The translations under genes were made by a program, and so were the position numbers. A stretch of DNA of 64,000 bases, taken from Tigriopus japonicus. Lineage: Eukaryota > Arthropoda > Copepoda > Harpacticoida > Harpacticidae. Positions 9,657-21,249 of this stretch are shown piece after piece; position 1 is the stretch's first letter; each line of letters opens with the position of its first letter. The notes below the pieces were generated by a model. The model made no database searches, had not been told where the DNA came from, and saw only the letters and a list, made by a program, of their open reading frames with translations. The stretch spans positions 9,436,182 to 9,500,181 of the forward strand of contig CM021312.1 in the NCBI GenBank assembly GCA_010645155.1, written 5' to 3'.

Positions 9657-12245
9657 CTGAACGGATTCCTTTGAAATGGAGCTAGCTGCTTCAACAGAGT
9701 GAGAACAACGGTGTGAAAACTTGGTCATGGCATCTCCAGGGAGGAGATGGAATTTGCCCAGATTTCGCTCGGCATTGGGTCGACCCATGGGACCATTATT
9801 CCCCTTGGATGGTTCAGCCACCACCATAAAACCTTGAAACTTGGCCAAGACTTCTTCATTGATATTCTGGAATGCCAAGATTGTGTCATTCATTGTCCTG
9901 ACTTCAAATCATGTTAGTATGCACATCTGATCTTTTCTAAGACATGAATAATTTCGAAATATCTGCAGCTCTGCCCTTTTTCAATTGTCAAAGTTGAGAT
10001 CAATGTACTGAATTTGAAGCCTGAGTACACTAACATTTCGCATGCTTGGTGTTTGAACTAGCCTAAAAATAGGTTCTTATAAATACTCATTGCAGTAATG
10101 TAAGATATTTTTACAAGACTCTCCATTGGACTACTTGCTTTGGCAACCAATAATTTATGTTGCACACTATATCCATGACCAAACTAAATGCTGAAGCAAG
10201 AACAGAGAAAATTAAGTTAGAAGACATTGCAAGATAAGTTTTAATCAAGCGCTTTCTTCAAGTAAGCCTCAAATGAAATGACAATTTTCAATACGACGAA
10301 ACTTGAAATTGACTTTCAGTTAACCATTTTATGAGAGAATTATTTATCAATTTTCAAACTCAATGAGAGGTCACTATTTGATAGGCATAACCACGTATTT
10401 AGAGGGTTTAGTTGCATTTGAAACTTTTTTTTTCTTTTTTACCTAAAATTTTTAACGTTAAACCCGCAAGGGTCGTATGGTCAAGGGTTGTATAGATCTG
10501 CCACCAGTAACTCTTTGGTAGATCAAATTTCGTATAAATATTAGTTGTTTAAATTATTTTATCTATGATTTATTTTTACAGGGAATCACATTCCTTGTAC
10601 GCAGTGGAAAAAACGCAACCAACCAAAAAGAATGGACAGTTTCCTGACGCAAAACAACGAGATTGTTTTTTGACTTAACGAGGAACACCACTTTTGAATT
10701 TTAAACAGTTAAAAGTGGAAGAAAATTGCTCCCAAAAATAGTTAAATGAGAATATTTGTTTAGTTTTTAGGCAGCTTTAGTAGTCTTTATAGTACATTTT
10801 GTGCCAACATAGCCTTGCTTATTTTAGTGCACTGTAGTAACAGAGTATATGCATAAAGTGCATGTGGTAAAGACGCACTGATTACAATAGATGCATGTAT
10901 TTTTAGAACGCAATGATCACACATTACTCAGCTCTGGACAAGTTTAAGAGTTTAAATGTTGATTGGAAATTGTTAGGGAGCCTGCAATGTTGTTTGATTC
11001 AAAAAATTGGATTAAGATTGCAATGAAAGGTTTGAAAATTGAAAAGGAAATTTAAGATGTGGTCCAAGCCAAGATTCATCAGATGTTTAGGTAAGCTGTT
11101 TGTTTTGCTGATACCACGACGTAGTGCTGCGGGATTTATGCTTCAAACTAGTTTTAAGGTCAATCTCAGATTGACTTCAACAGTAACTGAGTTGCTTCTT
11201 CCTTTGCTCTTCCTGAACACAAGCTTCAGTTATCCCGCGCAACACTAGGCACAAATTTTGTCAAAAAGTACTAGTAAACAAGCCTGCCTGAACATCCAAA
11301 TAGAGATATGTAATGTACTGGCACGATTTATGAGTTCTGTAGGCTTATCAGACTGCGCCCTAATTGTTGCAAAAACTACCATGTATGGGTGGGCAAGAAG
11401 CCTGTGTTGGCGTCGGGTGTCGACACTGACACCGGCTTTTCTAACCTTCGGTGTCAGTGTCGACACCAGCCTTTTGTGTCAACACTTACAAGGTTGCGTG
11501 ATTTTTTCAAAAATACGAAAAATGTACTACAAAAATACTTTTACAGCCGGTGTCGGTGTTGAAGTCGGTGTCAGTGTCAACTTTGACAATTTGGTCGGTG
11601 TCGGTGTCGAAGTCAAAAATGCCGGTGTCACCCATCCCTACTACCATGATCTCTTTCAGTCTCTCCAAAACTTTGAACGCAAAATCACTCGTTATGAACA
11701 GAAATCATTCAAAGTTTTTGGCTTCTACCTCTTGCACTCACCACTCTATTTGATTTCGACATGCGAAAAATCAGAGCATTACAGTACCTTCCATTGCGCT
11801 GAGGGTAGTCAACACCTCAAAAACTGGAAACACTAAAAGCAGATGGCGTCCTAGTGCCGATTTCGGCAACAGTCCACCTCTCTTTATGGCGCACTTTATG
11901 ATTGTACCCTTTTATCACACTGCTCTAGTTTTTGTAATCAGTTACCCTTACACATGAGGTAAAGTGTCATATTACTTTTACCCACATATGGTGATACTGT
12001 ACCGTTAGTTTGATTGTGTAAACTTGCTCAGGGCGATACAACCGAGGAGAACCCGTGATGGTGATGGCAAATCCATTGTCTCCCTCAGTACTCGGTGCAG
12101 TGGTCTCTTGGGGAGACTTGTCACACCGATTCATGCCCATAACATTTGGTATCCATGCCAATGAGACCAACGCCATCAAGAGCCATAGCAGAGAGCCATT
12201 GGTCACCCTTTTTGGCTTGTAACGAACTTTGATCACCGGCTCCAT
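9657..12245 (-). CDS. Secreted or membrane protein with Reeler domain (first two exons; 3' part not found)
   Basis: Exon 1 is 12245-12003 (81 codons) and exon 2 is 9866-9657 (70 codons). Both junctions are GT-AG in phase 0, and exon 2 ends at a GTAAGA donor. Residues 17-37 (GSLLWLLMALVSLAWIPNVMG) form a hydrophobic signal or anchor segment. Then NGFAITITGSPRLYRPEQVY and, across the junction, YTIKLT-NINEEVLAKFQGFMV match the Reeler fold seen in reelin, F-spondin, ferric-chelate reductase-like proteins and insect defence proteins. The final Trp-containing strand and any later domain are missing. They would have to lie at lower coordinates, among or beyond the PRA1 exons. The intron holds a hAT-like element and a LINE tail. 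Function beyond the extracellular fold is not shown. Confidence 0.62.
10481..10612 (+). repeat. LINE 3' UTR fragment
   Basis: CAAGGGTTGTATAGATCTGC, TTTGGTAGATCAAATTTCG and GGGAATCACATTCCTTG follow the order found after the stop codon of the LINE at 27490-27608, with several substitutions and an altered tail. It is an old, 5'-truncated copy. Confidence 0.65.
11290..11870 (+). repeat. Dispersed repeat, copy A, interrupted by a MITE
   Basis: Its two halves (about 11290-11383 and 11641-11870) align with one continuous stretch at about 37255-37600. Shared blocks include TATGAACAGAAAT, GGAAACACTAAAAG and AGATGGCGTCCTA. Copy A carries the 11384-11640 element and copy B does not. Confidence 0.7.
11384..11640. 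mobile_element. hAT-like MITE with 8-bp target duplication CTACCATG
   Basis: The ends TATGGGTGGG and CCCATCCCTA are inverted, flanked by perfect CTACCATG copies (11376-11383 and 11641-11648). The interior is built from short GGTGTCGACAC/GGTGTCGGTGTC repeats. No coding capacity. The 8-bp duplication is typical of hAT elements. It lies in the Reeler gene intron. Confidence 0.82.
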
Positions 12246-12418
12246 TGGAACCTGAAAACGTAAGGACTGGGCGGATAATTACGCATGGTAGCAATTGCAA
12301 TATAAATAAAAATAGATAGAAGGTCTCTTGCGTTTGTTGAGCTTTTTCTTAAACTACAAATTTGGTTGAGATATTATGTAATAAGAATTTGTCCCTGCAG
12401 TATGAGGCTTCACATAAA

Positions 12419-12445
12419 GTTTTTTTTTGGGGGGGCGGATTTAAT
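12419..12445 (-). repeat. LINE poly-C/A tail fragment
   Basis: A run of T, then GGGGGGGCGGATTT, matches the extreme 3' tail on the minus-strand LINE copies at 22860 and 42660. Almost nothing but the tail is present, so it may be an extreme 5' truncation. Confidence 0.35.
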
Positions 12446-13077
12446 TTAAAACTGGACGTAATAAGTTATTTCTTTGGAAAGTATTTTGACTGGTTTTACG
12501 TGTAGACTTGATTATACTTGTTTATTCTAAGGAACCAAAGATGTCCTTGAATAATGAAGAAAAGGCTCTTAACCGATTCAAAAAGTGAATAAACGTCTAT
12601 AATTCACCTCAAAATTCTCAAAGACATAAGATATGAGAACCCAAAAACCTCAATTTTATCCTTAATTCACACCCCTAGAATATATGTATATTTAGAAATT
12701 AATTTTGCTAAGCAAAATCTAAACCAAATATTTTTAATGAACTGTCGACTGAAAGTGTTTTCGGTTTATCACTACCTTTTACCTTGGAGTGTGATATAAG
12801 CAAATAAAATTAAAATCTATACATGACGCAAAGTAAATTTTGTAATTGCTTTACAGGTTTTTATTATACTTGATATTAAAAATTATAGCGGTATTCACAC
12901 GGTGGCACTAAATGAAACTCCACCTCCTTTTCTAGTCTCACTCATTTGGCAATGGGTTTTATCGATCCTACTAGCCAACTATAACCGGCAAAGAAAGGTG
13001 TTCTTTTTCAAATTTTTTGACAATGCAATTTTTTCTCCAATTTTTTATTAACTTTTTTGTAATGACGGATTTCTTTC

Positions 13078-13118
13078 CAGGGAATCCCATTCATTGCAGC
13101 GGTAATAAAAAATCCGAA
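13078..13118 (+). repeat. LINE 3' end fragment
   Basis: CAGGGAATCCCATTCATTG, then CAGCGGTAATAAAAAATCCG, is the LINE terminus followed by an A-rich run. Confidence 0.6.
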
Positions 13119-13119
13119 A

Positions 13120-16100
13120 ACCAAAAAAAAAATCCAATTTGATTTCCAAATAAGGAAGAAAATTTTCTGGAAAGATCGATTAAAAAGTTAGAAATTAAGG
13201 CTGGAACACCAACATTTAAATACTAGAAAATGGTGATTGATATTACGCATTATGACAAAGCAGTCTTCTTTGTTGGGTCAACTTTTAAGTTTTGCAACAG
13301 GAACTGACAATAAAAAAACGCATTTTTATGTGAACCTAATCAAGTTTAAAATAGCCTTCAATCAATCATCCATCGTTGAAAGGGCTCGTTTTTCGACGAG
13401 CAGACTTTAAGATGCAAAATCGATATGACAATGTACTTAAAGCGATTACTAAAGTCATGTTGTTTAGATTGAATATTCTCATGCACTTAATTGTCAAATA
13501 TATGCAAACAATTATTATCTTCCTCATATTACATATCTTTTAATCTTATTTATGTATTTCCACAAATCTCCACTTTTCTTTGGTCAGACAATGAGCACAA
13601 GGATATATACGATAATATTTTGAAAACAACAATATAGATAGTTGTTTGGACCTGTGAAAGGTCTCCTGAAATCAAAATTTTGCCCAAAAGCTCACTTAGT
13701 AATAACTAATAAATGAACTAAAAACATTTTGGCTTTGGTGTATCCTATGACAAGAATGATTGATTGCATTTCAAAGCATCAAATTAATTTCAAAAGAAAT
13801 GGTGTCGCCCAATCGCTCAATAGATCTTTTTATTCGGTTGAAATAGTAGGTATATAGAAAGTAATCGGTAGCTGGTTTGTACTTGAAATGTTGTCATTTA
13901 CATGGGCAAAGATGTAATCAATTACAATTGCGTATTTCTTAGTAGCAATTACTTTTCTGATTCTGGGTTCTCATTTGGCCATTTCAAAGGAGTGTTTTCT
14001 TAACTTGAAGTAGAATATTTCTCACTTATTTCCAATCAATGAGAAATTTAGTATGTTTTGATCTATGACGTAGAATAAGGATATCTCCCAAAAAACTGGA
14101 AAACAATTTACGAATGAATGAATGAATACCGTATTTCATCAATTTTGATCAGTTCAAATTAAGCTAGAATTTGTTGAAACAAGTTTTTTATTTATTGTTT
14201 GGTGACCTTGGAACTAAGGCAAACCACGCTTCTAATGTATTTGATGTAATGTGAGTAGTGTAAAAATTCACTTAATCAACTTGTGCTTATTAGAATTTCA
14301 GAGTATGCTAACGATTGCATTGAAAGTTTATATAACGCAATGAAAAGACAAAAGGAGGTCATTTTGGGTACATCTAAATTGGTGATGCAACCCAGTTTTT
14401 GTAAACGACTCTGGGTGTGAAATCTGTTTCTTTGTACTAGAGAGGGCTAACAGAGGAATGTCACTCCAGTACAGTCAGTGGAGATTTGTTTTGAACACAC
14501 TTCATTGATCGGGCAACAAGGGTGTCAAGTGACTTGATTCATCATACATTGCTCTTGTTCAAGCACAGCACTTGAATGAGCAATTTTGCCACTGACTCCC
14601 TAAAAACGCAAGTTCGGGTTGTGAAGCTTGGAACTTAGCGTGTTCGATGTCAAACCCCATCACACACACAGTGCAGGCTTGGCAACTCAAGAATATGTTC
14701 AGAGTGTCATTTCTCTATTAGCCCTCTACTATGTACGTACTATAGTTGAACAAAAGAGTACACAACTATAATTGATCCAAATATCAATCAGGTTCTCCTT
14801 TGAGTCTAGAATCTTAAAGCCTTAAATAAAAGAACTTGGGCTCATTGATTTTTTTTTTTTGTTTTTTTACTCCTCTTGTCAATTTTCATCCCCTGTGAAT
14901 GTTCGTTTGTTTCTGAATTATGTTTGAGTTTAATGAATGTCCTAGAGAGTAAAGCGTTTTTACCTTGAAATTGGAAATAGTAGCTACGTAAAGACTTGTT
15001 TTTAGTCGACTTGTTCGTGTCACCGGAATTGCACCAAATACGAGAGAAAATAAATGCGAGCTCGCCAGTCTTTGCTCGTTGAGAGCTTGGTAATAACTGA
15101 GCTCATCATGTTTGTCAATTGAGCACCCAAAAAGATGATTGAACATGCTTGTCAACTGGAATCATCCGCATTACTTCATCAACTTGACAAACTCGAGTTC
15201 ATTTCTCAAGGCAATTCATGGAAATTCGTACGAGGTTTCGAGAGAGAATAAAAATGGTCGGAAGTATTGCCGCTACCCTGATTAAACCTCCTCACGAACA
15301 TTTGGGTTGATCCGAGTTTTAGGGAAGTTGAACAGATAGGAGGACAACAATTCTGAGCTCGAGATCCTCCACAATCATGTCATTTGACACTCTTGCCAAA
15401 GAGAAGGAAGCCTTCAAAGTTTTTGCCCCAGACCTATCTCATGTTTGTCCATGATCCCATTCAGATCCCCTTTTTAGGAAGCATATCACAAAATGCATGC
15501 ATGCTTGACGATTCTGTTTGGAATGTGAGTGATTATTTTGGGAATCGATCAAAGTATCAAACTTGATCAGGAATGGGGGCGGATTTTTTTTCGACAATCC
15601 CATGGGAGGAAGAGTCAGGGATATCGTAAAATACTCTAATACAATTGAGAAAAATGAATGCTTCCTTGTAGTAAAGTTCTAAGGGGCTGTACCAAAGTTA
15701 GAATTGAAGCATTGCCCGTCTACTTGAACAGCCCTGTTTATTGATAAGTCGAATCTTCCGTCAAATGTGGTCAAACGGTTGAGAAATTTCAAAATTTAAA
15801 TTTTCCGCTAGAAGTCACTTGAGAGTTGATAAGGTTCAAGTGATCAAACTTGGACTCAAAAACATAGCATTAATGGATTGGAAATACAATGACTCGTGAT
15901 CATCGTGACCCCTTGATCACTGATCAAGATCATTGCGAAGCGAAGGGCCAGTTTGTCACTTTTCGAGCCACACTTCAAAAGGATTCTAATTCCTCCGATG
16001 ATTCACCTCTGACAACTGGCCTTTAACGGCCTAATTAATATTTGTGCTACTTTTTCGCACCCCTGGTTTGAATTAAGAATTAAGTTCAATCACGAACAAT

Positions 16101-16450
16101 AGGGTTTTCTAGAGCACTTTAATAAAAGGTTAGCATAGTGCTCTAGGTTTTTCATTCTACTTATTGTCCACCATGATGAACTAACTCGTTATTTTCATGG
16201 CAATAAATTTGAGACAGAAACAAAAAATGGGAAAAAAGGAAATACAATTTCTTCAAGAGGAGAATAAATTTCAGAAAATATTTGCTAATAAAACAAAATC
16301 AAGATAAGTAGATGTTCCTTAAAGACAAAACAAAAGATGAACAAATGCATCAATAATCACCAAACATAATAAAAATAATAAAAATAAAGAACAAAGTGAT
16401 ATATTCGGTTTCATTATGAGGCAAGATTGTGACACACACAAAAAAAACAC
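13120..16450. other. Intergenic stretch
   Basis: No gene is supported here. A short frame at 15378 (MSFDTLAKEKEAFKVFAP, about 25 codons) looks coding but has no confirmed donor or continuation. The 14886-15155 minus frame matches nothing known. The rest is AT-rich sequence without recognisable repeats. Confidence 0.5.
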
Positions 16451-16453
16451 ATT

Positions 16454-19400
16454 TTAACGGGGAACAGCCTTCAATTTGACACCCCCATAGATTTGGTTAA
16501 AGTGATCGACCCTCCATTTGATCGGAATAACCGTTTTCTCAGTGGGTTCCAAGTGGAACTTTCGAAACACGTGGTACATGAGAATCTTGGCCTCCATCTG
16601 AGCAATTTGCATGCCAATACATCCTCGTGGACCCATTCCAAACGGCAAAAACGTCCCCGTTTTGATCTTAGCCTTATTTTCCGGACTAAACCTGTCTGGA
16701 TCGAATTTCTCTGGCTCAGGAAAATATTTGGGGTCTGAATGAAGTCCTTGGATGGGTATCAGAATGCCCATATCCTCTGGGATGACCACATCGGTTCCCG
16801 GAATCGTCCACTTTTTCGTACATCGTCGCAATGTGAAAGCAACGGCACCAATCCGACTACTTTCGTGGAACACCTGATCCAGATACTTGAGCTCCTTGAC
16901 ATCGTCCCCAGTGATATTGGCGCCAACTCGAGTAACCATGTCATCGACCTCTGCCATAAGACGATCCTGGACCTCTGGATGAGTGGCAACCAAGTAGAAA
17001 ACGATGGACAGGAGGCTACGGACCGTATCGTAACCGTCCAAGAAGAATTGAATCAGTGTTCTACTAATCATGGTGTCTGTCATGAGTTTAGCCGCCAAAG
17101 CTTGTCTCTGGCCTTGAAGGTCGTTTTCTTCAGGGTCAAGCTTTTGATCCCGGATCTTCATCATGAGTCCCAAGACATCATTAGGATAGGAATTGACACC
17201 GTTGCGACCTTTGAGGATATTCTCCGACATGGATATAAAAAAATTGGCGGTTTTGGGGTTCATCACGGACACATTGAAGAGTCGAGCTATTTTGGGTAAG
17301 GATGTGGAAAAGAAAAAGCGCCAAATGTCAAAGAATTTATCTCCATTGGTCACAATTTCGTTTCCGTTGGATTTGATGGTTTGGAAGTCCATACTGAAAA
17401 CGATCCTCCCAATGCAATCAATGGCATAGTGACCGGTTAGCTTTTCCATATCAACCTCTCCGTCGGGACTGTTTCCAATAGCATCAATCACGTCCAAGGC
17501 AGGGGCGTTGATTTTGGTGCCAATGCTCTTGATGTTCTTCAAACTAAATGCAGGGGCGATGCTTGCTCGCAAGGACTTCCATTTTTCTCCCACAGAATTT
17601 ACCAATCCCAGTTCGTTAATAGGCATCTCTGTAATTTCCTTAGGCATGAACCCAAAATCTACAAAGTGATCGAAATCCTTGACGAGAACTTGCTTGACCA
17701 AATCAGGATCCTTGATGTATAGAACCGGTGAAGAGGCATCATAATAGATTCCATATCTGAAACAGTCAAGAAAAAAACACAACTCAGAAAATTGCTTGTT
17801 ACTTAGTCGATTGTAGGTAAAACAGTCACAAGTAAAAAGGTCACAGTATATTATTTTTTTGCGTGGATAGGTTGTGCTCAACCCAAATTATTTTGGAAGC
17901 TCATGGTTGCATCTTGAAGGTAGGGACAAGTTGGACTGAATAGAGGTAAGGGAACATTCTCCTCTGGAGTCCGGCAGATCTTGGGCGCATTGAGACCATT
18001 ATTTTAAAAAAATAACGTGCCTGGAATGGGTTCTTAGTGACTTTGTCTAAGCATGATAATGTTTTATCCAGATTTTCTCGTGCTCCCATGAAACAATGTT
18101 TCACCATGGAACAGAACGGGGTTCCTGGGTTACACCCTCGGCTCCCTTTCCCTGTGGAGGTCTTTTTCATCTTGTGACCTTCCTATCGCGACCACATTAC
18201 CTTGACCTTTTTAACGTGACCGTTTTACCTTATGAGTAGAGACAGGAAGTTTAGACGAATAAAACTGTCAAAAGAGACGGAAAAAGACGAATAAAAGTAC
18301 CTGATTAGACGAATAAAGACGAATAAAATTGCGCGATTTGACGAAAAAAGACGAATAAAAGGCTTCATTAGACGAAAAAAGACGAAAAAACTGACAAATA
18401 CGACAAAAAGACGAAAAAAACTAACTTACACGGCAAAAAAGACTTATGAATTACCCATAAAGAGGATAAAAAGAGGACTAAAACTGCTGCCCATAAAGTT
18501 GACAAAAAGTGAGCCCCAATTGAGGGGAACACCTACCCCCTTGTGCAAAACGGCAAAATCTACAAAATTAACAAAAAGATAAGTGCCAAATGAGCAAGAA
18601 ATTGTCATTGGTACAAATAGATTTAAAAAATCAAGAGTTCAAAACCGCCCTTTTTTCAACGTTTTCAAAAGAGCAATATTTAGAAGCAGGTTTGCTGACA
18701 CATTAATTGTTCACATAGTCAGATAGCCTTATCCAAAAGTGACCTTTTCTTTCTGTGTGTGTCAGGAAACTCTACAAGTTAAAATATTGGGCTTCGGCCT
18801 CGTGACGTCATGTGAAGACGTGGACAGCCGGTTACGTGACCTTAACAGAAAAAGTAGGACATTGTTCTGAATTCAATGCAATGATTTATAACAAAAACTG
18901 CTTCATCTCACTCAATTGTTTTGTTTAAGGCTTAATGACTACGTTAAAAAGTACCAATGTGGTTTGGTTGAATTTTTGAAATTGTTAACTCTCAATTCTA
19001 ATCCAAATTAGGCAGACAAATTTTCAAGAAAATGATTCAAACAATTTCTGAGAGGGATAGATTGTCAATTCCAATTAGAGTTGGATAAATTACTTGATGA
19101 AATGTAATAAATTAAAATTAAAATTACTTCCTCAAAAAATCTAAGTCATCACAATAACTTTGTCTGAAAAATTAATTGACTTCAATGGACTTCAAAATTA
19201 TGGGGATCAATAAAACTTTATTTTGTTGCACTTGTTGACAAAGTTCTATTGACTGAGACTCGAGACTCTTTTGTCAATATTGAATTTGATTTATTCTCAG
19301 TTATATGCTTAAGTTGGTTGATTTTATTCATTATCTTTTCTTTTGAAACATAAGCATATTAGGCAAGTGATGGTTTTCCTACTTTGTTTAAAAACCGTTC

Positions 19401-21136
19401 TGTTTATTGATTTTTTGACTAGCCATTTTAATACTTGAGAAATGCTAATCAAAATTTATAATGACACACATTATGTTCCTGAAATACCATGACAATAACT
19501 TATGAAGTAGTTGATGTTTCAGTGTCAGTTTTCTTTTTTTTTGTTGAAGAGACATTTTGTTTAAGCCTATGTTGCTACATTGTAAGCATTAATTCAAGCC
19601 TAAAGAAATTGTTTCTTGACAATCTTTACATGGTTATTGGAAGGCAGTGGAATTAAACTTTTAACTTTTTATTTTGTTCATTCAACCCTTTTATTGCTTT
19701 TTACGTTCATATTGAGCCTTAAAACCCCCAATTGCTGAACTAGAACCGTTTTAAGTGTAAATCATGACATTAAATTTAGGAGAATGTCCTACTTTTTCAC
19801 AGCAAGGTGACTTGAGAAAATGTCAATTCAAGAAGCTGCATTTTGAGGATTAGGTTTGGGTTTTTGCAATCTTTTGGATGTGTAAATTATTCTAGGCTTG
19901 TTTGTAAGATTCTCACAACAAATTAAGTTATTTTCTTGCAAAATAATCAGTTTCTGCACACTAAGCTGTTACAGTTGGGGGCGGGAATCGGTCACCCTCT
20001 GAGCGTCCTTTAGTGAAGAATTTCAAAACAAAAAGGAGGCCGAGACCCTATAAGTGTGGTTCAAATTTTGTTCATGCAATAACGCAACTCACAATCAAAC
20101 TACTACATTGGCCCAAGTTTTAGAGTTGAACTTTTCAAAAAGTGTCTATCTGCCTTGAAATTTGAGAAAAAAAACCAAAAAAATCCAATTTTTGACTAAT
20201 TAGACGAAAAAAGTTGAATGAAATTGCCGGATTACACAAAAAAAGACGAATAAAATCCAACTTAGACGAACAAATTTTTCGCGCGCGACAAATAAGAGTA
20301 AAAAAGACGAAAAAAGACGAATAAGTTTTTTCGTCTAAAGTTCCTGTCCCTACAATGAGCGTTTTAATGTAACCGTTTTGCTGTGACCTATTTACCAGTG
20401 ACCGTTTTGCTTAACTTGTTAAGTTTGTGAGTAACATCGCCTGGAACCCATTCCAGACACGTTATTTTTTAAACAATGGTCCCAACTGGCCCCAAATCTG
20501 TTTCATTCTTGAGGAGGGTTTTCCCCTACCTCTCTTTGAAGATAATTTTGGTGGAACACAACCTTTCCACAAAAATAACAATTTCTATTGTGACATTTGT
20601 ACCGTGTGACCTTTTTACTGTGACTGTTTTACCTTGTGAACTATTTTCCTGTGACTTATTTTTTGTGACCTATTTCCTAGAGACCTATCTACCGACAATC
20701 TCCATAAGACATGTTTTTCTAGATTCATATTTATTGGTCAGTTTTTCATTAGGCCCTTGCCTACTTTGCCTAAGTTTTTCTTCCAAAAATGAACAACAGT
20801 TGTTTGCAATACTACTAGATGGCCAAGTTGAAAAAGGTCTGAAAATATTTGTAAAAATGAGATGATTTTGACTTACTTTCGTTCCCCGAACTGCTTATAT
20901 ATATCTTGGTGGAATGGAGTGAAGGCCTTTGTTTGCATGACAATTTCCTTTGTGTTTCCAAAGAATAATTTCGGAGGGATGGAGAACAATCCTTGTTTCT
21001 CGAAAACTCCATAGTTTTTGGTCCAGCTCCAATAGATATAGACAATAAACACAGAGAACAATACTATCCATTGGAAAAGAGACAGAATCCCGAAAGTACC
21101 AACAATCCATTCCAAAATCCCACTGAACACACCCAT
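16454..21136 (-). CDS. Cytochrome P450, CYP3 clan
   Basis: Two exons, 21136-20877 and 17756-16454, join in phase (AA|A) to give 520 residues, a normal length for a microsomal P450. The enzyme should insert one oxygen atom into lipophilic substrates using electrons from P450 reductase at the ER membrane. Residues 1-38 hold the hydrophobic anchor. The I-helix motif is DGYDTV (327-332), with Asp where Ala or Gly is usual and Thr331 kept. The K-helix ExxR is E385-R388 (ESSR), and the PERF-type motif reads PDRF. The haem loop PFGMGPRGCIG places the ligand Cys at about 466. The pattern (KYGIYY, HSDPKYFPEPEKFDPDRFSP) fits the CYP3/CYP6 group; the exact subfamily cannot be given. The single 3.1 kb intron contains two nested transposons. 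The substrate is unknown. Confidence 0.93.
17816..20634. mobile_element. Outer fold-back element in the P450 intron (carries an inner element)
   Basis: The left end GGTAAAACAGTCACAAGTAA and the right end (reverse complement GGTAAAACAGTCACAGTAAA) are inverted. Inside, blocks such as AACGTGCCTGGAATGGGTTC on the left pair with GAACCCATTCCAGACACGTT on the right. The arms are therefore about 420 bp (17816-18236) and about 280 bp (20353-20634). Short GTGACC-T-rich units recur in both arms. The superfamily is unknown and no transposase is seen. Confidence 0.65.
18237..20352. mobile_element. Inner element with GACGAATAAAA arrays at both ends
   Basis: The termini TAGAGACAGGAAGTTTAGAC (left) and the reverse complement TAGGGACAGGAACTTTAGAC (right) are inverted. 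Just inside both ends are clusters of GACGAATAAAA/GACGAAAAAA units on the same strand (18250-18440 and 20195-20345). The 1.7 kb centre has no convincing frame. The flanks CTTATGAG and CAATGAGC are only partly alike, so the target duplication is uncertain. It sits between the arms of the 17816-20634 element, as a later insertion would. Confidence 0.65.
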
Positions 21137-21249
21137 GTTCGATGTTTAACTGACGCTTTTGAATGGAAGCAACACACCTTTAGTAATCTCAATGTAGAAG
21201 ACTTCAAAAGTGCTATTGATGTGATGTGAAGTGAATCATAGATTATCAG

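Noticed and set aside
15570..15600. GGGGGCGGATTTTTTTT as another LINE tail
   Set aside because: The adjacent AGCGGTATT and GGGAATCCCATTCC motifs are missing, so a chance match is as likely.
17757..17881. Extension of the P450 exon 2 frame upstream to a TTG at 17881
   Set aside because: The extra 41 residues are intron and MITE sequence. A CAG acceptor at 17759-17757 joins in phase to the exon at 20877, which supplies the expected membrane anchor and the KYGIYY block.
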